From Pseudomonadota bacterium (lineage in GTDB: Bacteria > Pseudomonadota > Alphaproteobacteria > Rhizobiales > Rhizobiaceae): a stretch of 9,552 bases of DNA. The notes under the pieces are model-generated. The model had not been told where the DNA came from. It did not search any database and was given only the letters and a program-made list of their open reading frames with translations. The translations under genes were made by a program, and so were the position numbers. Of the stretch, positions 1-5,569 are shown one piece after another. Within the stretch, counting starts at the first letter, position 1. Each line of letters begins with the position of its first letter. The stretch lies in NCBI GenBank assembly GCA_003242525.1, contig QGUU01000063.1:1-9552 (forward strand), written 5' to 3'.

Positions 1-67
1 AAGAACGCATTAGGGTTTCAATTCGGGTCCGGGGTGCTGGGAATTTGGAAAAGGGAAGCGTGCCGCG

Positions 68-265
68 TTGCGTTTCGGCTTCACCTTCGAGGGCGTTTTC
101 CGCCAGCATCTCGTGGTGAAGGGAAGGAACCGGGATACGGCCTGGTTCTCCATCATCGACAGCGAATGGCCTGCGCTCAAAAAGGCCTATGAGGGCTGGC
201 TCGATCCGGACAACTTTGATAGGGATGGCGTCCAGAAGCGACGCCTCCAGGAATTCCATAAGTGA
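68..265 (+). CDS. C-terminal fragment of a GNAT (RimJ/RimL-type) acetyltransferase, 5' part broken or missing
   Basis: The 65 visible codons read like the C-terminal third of a RimJ/RimL-type GNAT N-acetyltransferase: RFGFTFEGVFRQH, then VVKGRNRDTAWFSI, then a SEWPALKKAYEGWLDPDNF tail. This is the end of the acetyl-CoA fold; the motif A pyrophosphate loop that should lie upstream is absent. The TTG at 68 is only the first possible start in the frame, and the homology-like sequence probably begins a few codons earlier (K-R-A-A before it). An in-frame TAG at 11-13 closes the frame, and bases 14-55 do not look like the family. The gene is therefore truncated, frameshifted or interrupted, or the first ~60 bases are poor sequence at a contig edge. 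The CDF gene starts 40 bp downstream on the same strand. Substrate unknown. Family call is good; intact status is doubtful. Confidence 0.6.
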   Translation: MRFGFTFEGVFRQHLVVKGRNRDTAWFSIIDSEWPALKKAYEGWLDPDNFDRDGVQKRRLQEFHK

Positions 266-269
266 TTGG

Positions 270-293
270 CGCGTAAAGTTATTCTGTTACGCG
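270..293. promoter_or_regulatory. 7-bp perfect inverted repeat before the CDF gene, candidate operator
   Basis: CGCGTAA (270-276) and TTACGCG (287-293) are perfect inverted arms with a 10-base spacer, lying in the 40-bp gap before the metal exporter. The inner 18 bases (GTAAAGTTATTCTGTTAC, 272-290 region) resemble the AT-rich GTTAT-centred boxes reported for alphaproteobacterial Zur, but only imperfectly. The right arm ends right at the GAAAGG ribosome binding site (293-298), so a protein or hairpin here could block translation or transcription. The symmetry is seen directly; any regulator identity is a guess. Confidence 0.35.
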
Positions 294-305
294 AAAGGCT
301 CTGCC

Positions 306-1313
306 ATGGCGCATGGGCATTCTCACGACCACAGCGGCCACTCCCATGGCGGCGCCGGTCACGGCACGAGCGACAAGCGGCGCGTCCTGCTCGCCGCGCT
401 GCTTACCGGCGCTTTCATGGTGGCGGAGGCGATCGGTGGCTGGCTGACGGGGTCGCTCGCCCTGCTGGCCGATGCCGGCCACATGCTGACGGATTGTTTG
501 GCGCTGGCGCTGGCATGGTACGCCTTCCATCTCGGTGAGCGGCCAGCCACGGAGCGCCTTACCTACGGCTTCGGGCGGGTCAAGACGCTTGTTGCATACA
601 CCAATGGCATTGCCATCTTTGTCATCGCCCTGTGGATTGTCTATGAGGCCTGGCAACGCTTCCAGGCACCGCCGCCGGTGCTGGGCGGACCGATGCTGGT
701 TGTCGCCATCATCGGCCTCCTGGTCAATATTGCCGGTTTCTTCATCCTGCATGGCGGAGACCGCGACAGCCTCAACATGCGCGGGGCGATCCTGCATGTA
801 CTCGGCGATCTCCTGGGCTCGGTCGCTGCCATCGCCGCGGCGCTCGTCATCCTGGCCACGGGCTGGACGCCCATTGATCCGATCCTGTCGGTCCTGGTCG
901 CAGTCCTGATCCTGGGCACGGCCTGGCGGTTGACGCGCGATGCGGCGCATGTTCTGCTGGAGGGAACGCCTCCAAGTCTCGACCGTGACGCGATTGCGCG
1001 CGACATCGAGCAAAGCGTTTCGGGCGTGCGCGAAGTGCATCACATGCATGTCTGGTCAATGGACGGGAGCCACTTCGTTGCCACGCTTCACGCCTGTCTG
1101 CATGAGGGGACGGACGCCCACATGGCCATAAGTGCCATTAAGGTTCGCCTGGCCGCTGAACATGGCATACAACACGCCACGGTCGAGCCGGAATATGGAA
1201 GGTGCGCCGATGACACGCTCGGCCGTGACCATCATGAAGGAGGGGAGCATGGGCACGATCATGCGTCTCACGGGGGACACCAGCCGCCCGCTCATCGGCG
1301 GCACTACCACTAG
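306..1313 (+). CDS. Cation diffusion facilitator (CDF), CzcD/ZitB-type zinc exporter
   Basis: Inner-membrane antiporter expected to export Zn2+ (possibly Cd2+ or Co2+) in exchange for protons. The 335-residue protein has the CDF layout: a His-rich N-terminus (MAHGHSHDHSGHSHGG), six membrane helices, and a cytoplasmic C-terminal domain with HHMHVWSMDGSHFVATLH. The transport site is complete: H59-x3-D63 (HMLTD) in helix 2 and H164-x3-D168 (HVLGD) in helix 5, the HD/HD pattern of zinc-type CDFs; this argues against the DmeF cobalt branch. The C-terminus carries a second His-rich tail (HGHDHASHGGHQ) ending HRRHYH. Start chosen at ATG 306 because GAAAGG lies 7 bases upstream and the protein begins with the expected His cluster; the frame is open back to 189 but that extension has no family features. 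The next gene starts ~12 bp after its stop, suggesting an operon with the small membrane protein and the dehydrogenase. Confidence 0.93.
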   Translation: MAHGHSHDHSGHSHGGAGHGTSDKRRVLLAALLTGAFMVAEAIGGWLTGSLALLADAGHMLTDCLALALAWYAFHLGERPATERLTYGFGRVKTLVAYTNGIAIFVIALWIVYEAWQRFQAPPPVLGGPMLVVAIIGLLVNIAGFFILHGGDRDSLNMRGAILHVLGDLLGSVAAIAAALVILATGWTPIDPILSVLVAVLILGTAWRLTRDAAHVLLEGTPPSLDRDAIARDIEQSVSGVREVHHMHVWSMDGSHFVATLHACLHEGTDAHMAISAIKVRLAAEHGIQHATVEPEYGRCADDTLGRDHHEGGEHGHDHASHGGHQPPAHRRHYH

Positions 1314-1325
1314 GGCCATGTGGCA

Positions 1326-1529
1326 ATGAGGGATAGCGAAACCCTCAAGACGGCAGTCGCCGCCTTTGCAATACTCTTCGGCTTCGGCATCTTCGCCTAT
1401 TTCCTGCCCACGCTCATGATGGCCGCGGCCAACATCTCGCAAGCGCTTGCCGTGGCCGTCGGCGTCGTGTTCGTACTGGCGTTGTTTGTCCTCCTGTGGC
1501 TGCGGGGCCGCTCGCAGCGGAAAGGATAG
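1326..1529 (+). CDS. Small two-helix membrane protein, unknown function
   Basis: A 67-residue protein not recognised as a named family. It has two long hydrophobic segments (about residues 8-31 and 38-60), a short Asn/Ser-containing turn between them, and a basic tail (RGRSQRKG), which suggests a helical hairpin in the inner membrane with its positive end inside. ATG 1326 is preferred; a GTG at 1320 in the same frame would add two residues. It sits 12 bp after the CDF stop and its own stop (1527-1529) lies 3 bp before the dehydrogenase ATG, with the downstream Shine-Dalgarno AAAGGA inside its last codons. Such packing suggests co-translation and that it is a real gene. It might be an accessory of the exporter, but nothing in the sequence proves this. 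Confidence 0.75.
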   Translation: MRDSETLKTAVAAFAILFGFGIFAYFLPTLMMAAANISQALAVAVGVVFVLALFVLLWLRGRSQRKG

Positions 1530-1532
1530 GCC

Positions 1533-2504
1533 ATGCGCATCCTCGTCACGGGGGCGGCGGGCATGATAGGGCGCAAGCTCGTGGAGAGGTTGGCGCGCCT
1601 AGGCTCGCTGCGAGGGCAGACCATCGACGCGTTCGACCTGCACGACATCGTGCCGGCCGAAGTGCCGGAGACGGAAGCGGCCGTCGACATCCTGGCCAGC
1701 GACCTGGCTCGCGCGGGCGTGGCCGAGGAACTGGTTGCGGCAAAACCGGACGTGATCTTTCATCTGGCGGGGGTAGTATCCGGCGAAGCCGAGGCAAATT
1801 TCGAGCTCGGCTACAGGGTCAATCTTGACGGTACGCGAGCATTGTTCGATGCCATACGCGCGAGCGGGCAGGGGCCGCGCGTCGTGTTCACCTCTTCCAT
1901 TGCCGTGTTCGGGGCGCCGTTTCCCGATGTGATCCCAGATGAGTTCCATCCAACGCCGCTCAGCTCATACGGTACGCAGAAGCTCATCGGCGAGGCATTG
2001 CTGGCCGATTATACGCGGCGGGGGTTTTTCGACGGCATCGGCATCCGCCTGCCGACCATCTGCGTAAGGCCGGGCAAGCCAAACAAGGCGGCATCCGGGT
2101 TCTTTTCAGGAATAATCCGAGAGCCGCTGGCTGGGAAAGAGGCGGTGCTGCCGGTGCCGCGCTCGGTATTGCACACTCATGCCAGTCCGCGCTCTGCCGT
2201 GAACTTCCTCATCCATGCGGCCGAGATCGACGGGGAGCGCGTGGGGCCGCGCCGCAACCTGACCATGCCTGGCGTTTCCGTCACCGTGGGCGAGCAGATC
2301 GAAGCGTTGGGCCGGATCGCCGGCAGCAAGGTCACCCGGCTGATCCGCGAGGAGCCTGACGAGACAATCTGGTCGATCGTGAAGAACTGGCCAACCCGCT
2401 TCGAAGCCAGGCGCGCGCGTGAGCTGGGCTTTGAGGCGGAGCAAAGCTTCGACGAGATCATCCAGGCGCATATCGAGGATGAAAGAATAGAACTGTCCAA
2501 CTGA
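1533..2504 (+). CDS. denD: NAD-dependent epimerase/dehydratase family protein, DenD-type D-erythronate dehydrogenase
   Basis: Extended short-chain dehydrogenase, 323 residues. It shows the Rossmann dinucleotide loop G7-A-A-G10-M-I-G13, the serine pair S121/S122 (FTSSIAVFG) and the catalytic Y146-x3-K150 (YGTQK). The stretches GAPFPDVIPDEFHPTPLSSY and IRLPTICVRPGKPNKAASG are typical of DenD, which oxidises D-erythronate to 2-dehydro-D-erythronate with NAD+. The usual partners of that catabolic route (OtnK/OtnC kinase-aldolase, OtnI isomerase) are not in the window, so the substrate is inferred from family only. It is the third gene of a run with a metal exporter, an unexpected setting; ATG 1533 has AAAGGAT just upstream and is only 3 bp past the previous stop. 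Its stop is 9 bp from the stop of the convergent NicO gene, with no convincing terminator between. Confidence 0.85.
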   Translation: MRILVTGAAGMIGRKLVERLARLGSLRGQTIDAFDLHDIVPAEVPETEAAVDILASDLARAGVAEELVAAKPDVIFHLAGVVSGEAEANFELGYRVNLDGTRALFDAIRASGQGPRVVFTSSIAVFGAPFPDVIPDEFHPTPLSSYGTQKLIGEALLADYTRRGFFDGIGIRLPTICVRPGKPNKAASGFFSGIIREPLAGKEAVLPVPRSVLHTHASPRSAVNFLIHAAEIDGERVGPRRNLTMPGVSVTVGEQIEALGRIAGSKVTRLIREEPDETIWSIVKNWPTRFEARRARELGFEAEQSFDEIIQAHIEDERIELSN

Positions 2505-2513
2505 CGCCGCGCG

Positions 2514-3635
2514 CTATACGGCGGCTAGGCTGGCCGAAAGCAGCAGCAGGCCGAACAGGAAGACGAGGGCGGCGCCACCGATCTCGACGGCGCCGTGAAT
2601 GCGGTCGCCCCAACGCCCTCCGCCGGCGAGCGCCACTGCCCAGTCCTTCGCCGTGACGGCAAGCGTTGCCAGTATCGCCACGGTGATGGCCGTTCCAAGC
2701 GCCATGGCGAGAACCGACAGGACGCCGCCCAGCCAGAGGCCATTGAGGAAGGCAAAGGACAGGACGATCAATGCGCCTGAACAAGGGCGTATTCCCACTG
2801 CCGTAACCGCTGCCCAGGCAGCACTCCGGTCGAGCCGCTCGCCCGAGATCGTGGAAGGGTCCACGGCGTGGCTGTGCCCGCAACTCTCGCACACCGTGCC
2901 GGCGGCGCGATCGTGGCTGCAGAGCGGTGTCGGGCTCGCGTCCGGGTGATTGAGTCGGGCGCGGCGCATGGTGCGGCCGCCTTGTGGCGATGCGCTGTGA
3001 AGAGCATCCCCGCCGGCAGTTGACAGGCTGTAGACCGGAGGACGGCAGAAGGCGGCGAGAAGGGCGGGGCTTGCCTTCTTCCACAGCAGCCAGGCGCCGA
3101 AGCCCGTAATGAAGACGTAGCTGGCAATCTCCAGGAACCAGGCCGCATCTGTCATGGATATTGCCGCGCCGCGCAGGACGAGAAAGGCGACCAGCATCAG
3201 GGCAATTGCGGTGAACGCCTGCAGGAGGGCGGAAACGAAGGAGAGCAGGATGCCGCGCCGCAGCGCGACCTCGTTCGCCACCATATAGGCAGAGATCACC
3301 GCCTTGCCGTGCCCCGGTCCGGCGGCGTGGAAAACGCCATAAAGGAAGGAAAGGCCGAGGAGGACCCAGAGCTTGGAGTCGTCCTGTCGCATCGCTTTCA
3401 TGGCACCGGCGAGCGCCCGATAGAACTCCTGCTGCTTGAGGTTTATCCACGCAAGCTGCCGGGCGAAAAGGCCGGTGCTGACCGGCATCGCATCATTGGT
3501 GCCGATGCCGAGCGAGCTTTGTGCAAGGGCGTCGCCGGTCACGGCCAATGCCAGCATGGCCGCAGCCAGGATCGCCACCGCAAGCGAAGCAACCCGTATC
3601 TTTCCGGGTGTCGCATTCAAGGATTGGCCTGTCAT
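2514..3635 (-). CDS. NicO-family nickel/cobalt transporter (RcnA-like)
   Basis: Integral inner-membrane protein of 373 residues predicted to move Ni2+/Co2+, most likely outwards. A hydrophobic leader with an ALAQ cleavage-like site (residues ~36-39) is followed by a periplasmic stretch and then the NicO core: HAAGPGHGKA with H103 and GHGK 108-111, several further helices, a long hydrophilic loop (about 197-268) and GIRPCSGALIVL with R283-P-C-S-G287. The loop is Cys/His-rich: C239, H241, C249-x2-C252, H254, H256, a likely metal-sensing or delivery site. The start ATG overlaps the stop of the DUF1007 gene by 4 bp (ATGA), so the two are translationally coupled and probably act together. Convergent with the dehydrogenase gene. 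Family call is firm; direction of transport and metal are inferred. Confidence 0.9.
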   Translation of the reverse strand: MTGQSLNATPGKIRVASLAVAILAAAMLALAVTGDALAQSSLGIGTNDAMPVSTGLFARQLAWINLKQQEFYRALAGAMKAMRQDDSKLWVLLGLSFLYGVFHAAGPGHGKAVISAYMVANEVALRRGILLSFVSALLQAFTAIALMLVAFLVLRGAAISMTDAAWFLEIASYVFITGFGAWLLWKKASPALLAAFCRPPVYSLSTAGGDALHSASPQGGRTMRRARLNHPDASPTPLCSHDRAAGTVCESCGHSHAVDPSTISGERLDRSAAWAAVTAVGIRPCSGALIVLSFAFLNGLWLGGVLSVLAMALGTAITVAILATLAVTAKDWAVALAGGGRWGDRIHGAVEIGGAALVFLFGLLLLSASLAAV

Positions 3636-4291
3636 TGCGTGCAGGTCAGCTGAAGCTTGGTTGCGAATATCTTGCTCAGGTCATTGCCGGACGGATCGTT
3701 GAAAAATGCCTCCGTAAGGGTCTGTTGGTTCTGCGCAATCGCCGTGTCGGGGTCCGGGCGAATGACCTGGCGGCTGCAGGCCGCGGGCAGTCTATCAACC
3801 GCCATGTGGTCGTCCTCGATGAATTCGAGGGCGGTGTAGAATGTGGGATCGTAGACGGCCAGATCGATGATGCCCGAGAGGCCGATCGGCTCCTCGGGCT
3901 TGGATTCGAAAAGGACAATCAGCTGCCCGTCGTCGAAATTCGTCATGATCTGCGACGGAGCATTCATCTTCACGTCCCTGCCATCGGCCGTGACGATCTG
4001 GAAATAGTTATATTCGGCCAGAGACGAGGAAATGGTGTCGGCCACCTCATTCAGTTCTTCGTCATCCAGTTTCAGGTCGGCATTGCTGTCGAATTCCAGC
4101 ATAACCGTGCTGGAGAAAAGCTCGTCGAAGCGCCACAGATGGCGCAGTGATATCACGCTGCGATCGTCGGGTGACAGAACCACGTCGAGCCTGGCTTCGG
4201 CGAAGACATGAGGGTGCAGGCGGGCCCCGCCGGTCATGCCAAGCAGCGCCGCGCATGCAGCGGCCACGATCGCAACCGGCCTTTTCAGCAT
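3632..4291 (-). CDS. DUF1007 family secreted protein, partner of the NicO transporter
   Basis: 219 residues with an N-terminal signal peptide (basic MLKR, then a hydrophobic run to about residue 23) and the DUF1007 hallmark L-H-P-H-V-F at 25-30 followed by RHLWRFDELFSS. Residues 68-79 (D68-x-N70-x-D72-x-K-L-x-x-x-E79) match an EF-hand-like Ca2+-binding loop, followed by another acidic run. Known only as a domain of unknown function, often adjacent to or fused with NicO-type transporters; exported to the periplasm, so a metal-binding or delivery role is reasonable but unproven. The start at 4291 is supported by GAGG 4-5 bases upstream. Four-base overlap with the NicO gene downstream; the lysR stop is 81 bp upstream on the same strand, with no clear terminator in the gap. 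Confidence 0.88.
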   Translation of the reverse strand: MLKRPVAIVAAACAALLGMTGGARLHPHVFAEARLDVVLSPDDRSVISLRHLWRFDELFSSTVMLEFDSNADLKLDDEELNEVADTISSSLAEYNYFQIVTADGRDVKMNAPSQIMTNFDDGQLIVLFESKPEEPIGLSGIIDLAVYDPTFYTALEFIEDDHMAVDRLPAACSRQVIRPDPDTAIAQNQQTLTEAFFNDPSGNDLSKIFATKLQLTCTQ

Positions 4292-4372
4292 TGCACCTCG
4301 CAGGCGTGATTCGTTCGAATGGAGCCGATGGACATCACAAAGCCGGCGGAATTGGGACGGGTCGGCGCGGCC

Positions 4373-5272
4373 TCATGCCGCCTCGCGTGCCTTGAACCAT
4401 TGCACCAGGAAATCGACAAAAACGCGAACCTTTGCCGGCAGGTAGCGGCGGTGCGGATAGACGGCAAAGATGCCGCCGCCCTGCAGGATGCGCTCGTCCA
4501 GCACCGGAAGCAGCCGGCCGCTCATTATTTCGGGCGCAGCGATGAAATCCGGCAACACGGCGAAACCCAGGCCGGCGACGGCGGCCGCTCGCGCGGCGAT
4601 TGGACTGTTCACCTCTATCGGTCCGGAAACTGCGACACTGATCGTCTCGTCGTCGTCTCCCCTGAACGGCCAGTTGGCAAGCCAGCGACCGTTCGTGTCT
4701 ATGATGCAGGGCGCGCGGGCAAGGTCGCGCGGATGCGCCGGCATGCCCACTTGCTCGATCAGCTCCGGCGCGCCACATACGCGTATGGAGAACGGCGCCA
4801 AACGGCGGGCGATGAGGGAGGAACTCTCCAGGCGCGAAATCCGGATAGCGAGGTCGAATCCCTCTTCGACAAGGTCGACGAAGCGGTCGTCGAGATGGAT
4901 CTCGAGCACGATGTCGGGATGCTGTTTTGCGAAGTCGATCAGCGATTCGCCAACGGGGGCGTCGGCGAAGGTGCGGGGAGCCGTCAACTTTATCCGCCCC
5001 CGCACATCGCCCGAGGATTCGCGTACGCTGTCGGCGAGGCTGTCGATCTCGCGCACGATCTCGGATGCGCGGCGATAATAGGTGTGGCCGGCCTCCGTGA
5101 GCGAGAATTGCCGTGTCGTGCGATTGAGCAACAACGCGCCGAGTTCGTCCTCCAGCTCGCGCACATATTTGGAAAGGAGCGCCTTGGAGCGGCCGATCTT
5201 GCGCGCGGCGGCAGAAAAGCCTTCGGCTTCCACCACCTCGATAAAGGCGCGCATGCGCGTGAGAGTATCCAT
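4373..5272 (-). CDS. LysR-family transcriptional regulator (CrgA-like group)
   Basis: 299 residues, the usual LTTR length. N-terminal winged helix-turn-helix spans about residues 1-60, opening MDTLTRMRAFIEVVEAEGFS, with ARKIGRSKALLSKYVRELE as recognition helix region and the typical LLLNRTTRQFSLTEAG wing. Residues from ~90 form the substrate-binding-like effector domain (GRIKLTAPRTF, AIRISRLESSSLIARRL, GLGFAVLPDFIA). It resembles the CrgA-like group found in proteobacteria. Start at 5272 has AGGA shortly upstream and fits the family N-terminus exactly. It lies upstream of DUF1007-nicO on the same strand and could control them, or the genes on the other side, but LTTRs usually act on a divergent gene and the nearest divergent gene (the decarboxylase) is 730 bp away behind a terminator. 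Inducer unknown. Confidence 0.93.
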   Translation of the reverse strand: MDTLTRMRAFIEVVEAEGFSAAARKIGRSKALLSKYVRELEDELGALLLNRTTRQFSLTEAGHTYYRRASEIVREIDSLADSVRESSGDVRGRIKLTAPRTFADAPVGESLIDFAKQHPDIVLEIHLDDRFVDLVEEGFDLAIRISRLESSSLIARRLAPFSIRVCGAPELIEQVGMPAHPRDLARAPCIIDTNGRWLANWPFRGDDDETISVAVSGPIEVNSPIAARAAAVAGLGFAVLPDFIAAPEIMSGRLLPVLDERILQGGGIFAVYPHRRYLPAKVRVFVDFLVQWFKAREAA

Positions 5273-5275
5273 CGG

Positions 5276-5461
5276 TCACATCCTTCCGGCTGCTTGCAGG
5301 ATCCGGCAACCCAGCGCGATGAGGCCCAGGTCGCTGACGGCGGCGTCGAGTATGTCCTTCACGCCGAACTCGAGCGCTATCAAAGGTCTTGTTTCTCCAT
5401 TGGAAACGAAGGCTTGCGGGTGCCAAGGAAATGCGTTCAGGGGAGGAACAGTGCCTGTCAT
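5276..5461 (-). CDS. Doubtful 61-codon ORF immediately upstream of lysR
   Basis: An open frame bounded by an in-frame TGA just before its ATG and ending 3 bp before the lysR start. The C-terminal half (LIALEFGVKDILDAAVSDLG then LIALGCRIL) looks like a helical peptide and uses GC-rich third positions like its neighbours, but the N-terminal part (TVPPLNAFPWHPQ) does not and there is no Shine-Dalgarno before the ATG. No family recognised. It could be a lysR leader ORF, a gene remnant, or a chance frame in a GC-rich genome. Confidence 0.2.
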   Translation of the reverse strand: MTGTVPPLNAFPWHPQAFVSNGETRPLIALEFGVKDILDAAVSDLGLIALGCRILQAAGRM

Positions 5462-5484
5462 CGTTCAGTCAGCGGATACAGTTT

Positions 5485-5514
5485 TCGCACCATCGTTCGC
5501 TGGTGCGATTTTTT
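5485..5514 (+). terminator. Strong intrinsic terminator, + strand, with no recognised gene upstream
   Basis: TCGCACCA (5485-5492) pairs perfectly with TGGTGCGA (5501-5508) around an 8-base loop, followed by six T residues (5509-5514). The T run is only on the + strand side, so it ends rightward transcripts. The only complete gene nearby, lysR, points the other way, so the terminated transcript must begin within roughly 5273-5484 or come from antisense transcription of lysR. It also insulates the decarboxylase promoter, which lies just downstream. Confidence 0.85.
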
Positions 5515-5535
5515 CAACCTGACCGGCGATTTTAT

Positions 5536-5564
5536 TTGATTGTAAATGACGATGTCCCTATATG
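5536..5564 (+). promoter_or_regulatory. Sigma-70-type promoter for the decarboxylase leader
   Basis: TTGATT (5536-5541) and TATATG (5559-5564, or CTATAT at 5558-5563) are separated by 17 (or 16) bases, close to the housekeeping consensus. The segment is locally AT-rich compared with its surroundings and follows directly after the terminator. A start near base 5570 would give a leader of about 430 nt, beginning where the first RNA stem begins. Confidence 0.65.
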
Positions 5565-5569
5565 GCGCC

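Noticed and set aside
279..1049. 256-codon open frame on the - strand across the CDF gene
   Set aside because: Antisense shadow of a clear six-helix transporter; composition rich in R, Q, D and H with no family pattern.
2506..2525. GCCGC/GCGGC hairpin between the convergent denD and nicO stops as a bidirectional terminator
   Set aside because: Only 5 bp with a 10-base loop and no T tract on either strand.
2989..3008. GATGC/GCATC inverted repeat in the NicO hydrophilic loop as an inserted element
   Set aside because: Only 5 bp, and NicO proteins normally have a long variable loop here, so nothing needs explaining.
2458..3450. 330-codon open frame on the - strand over the NicO gene
   Set aside because: Arg/Pro-rich alternative frame; the NicO frame has all family motifs and the ATGA coupling.
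4319..5539. Long + strand open frame opposite lysR, and a 363-codon alternative - frame (4335-5426)
   Set aside because: Both are shadows of the LysR gene in a GC-rich genome; neither shows a recognisable domain. They also fail to explain the + strand terminator at 5485.
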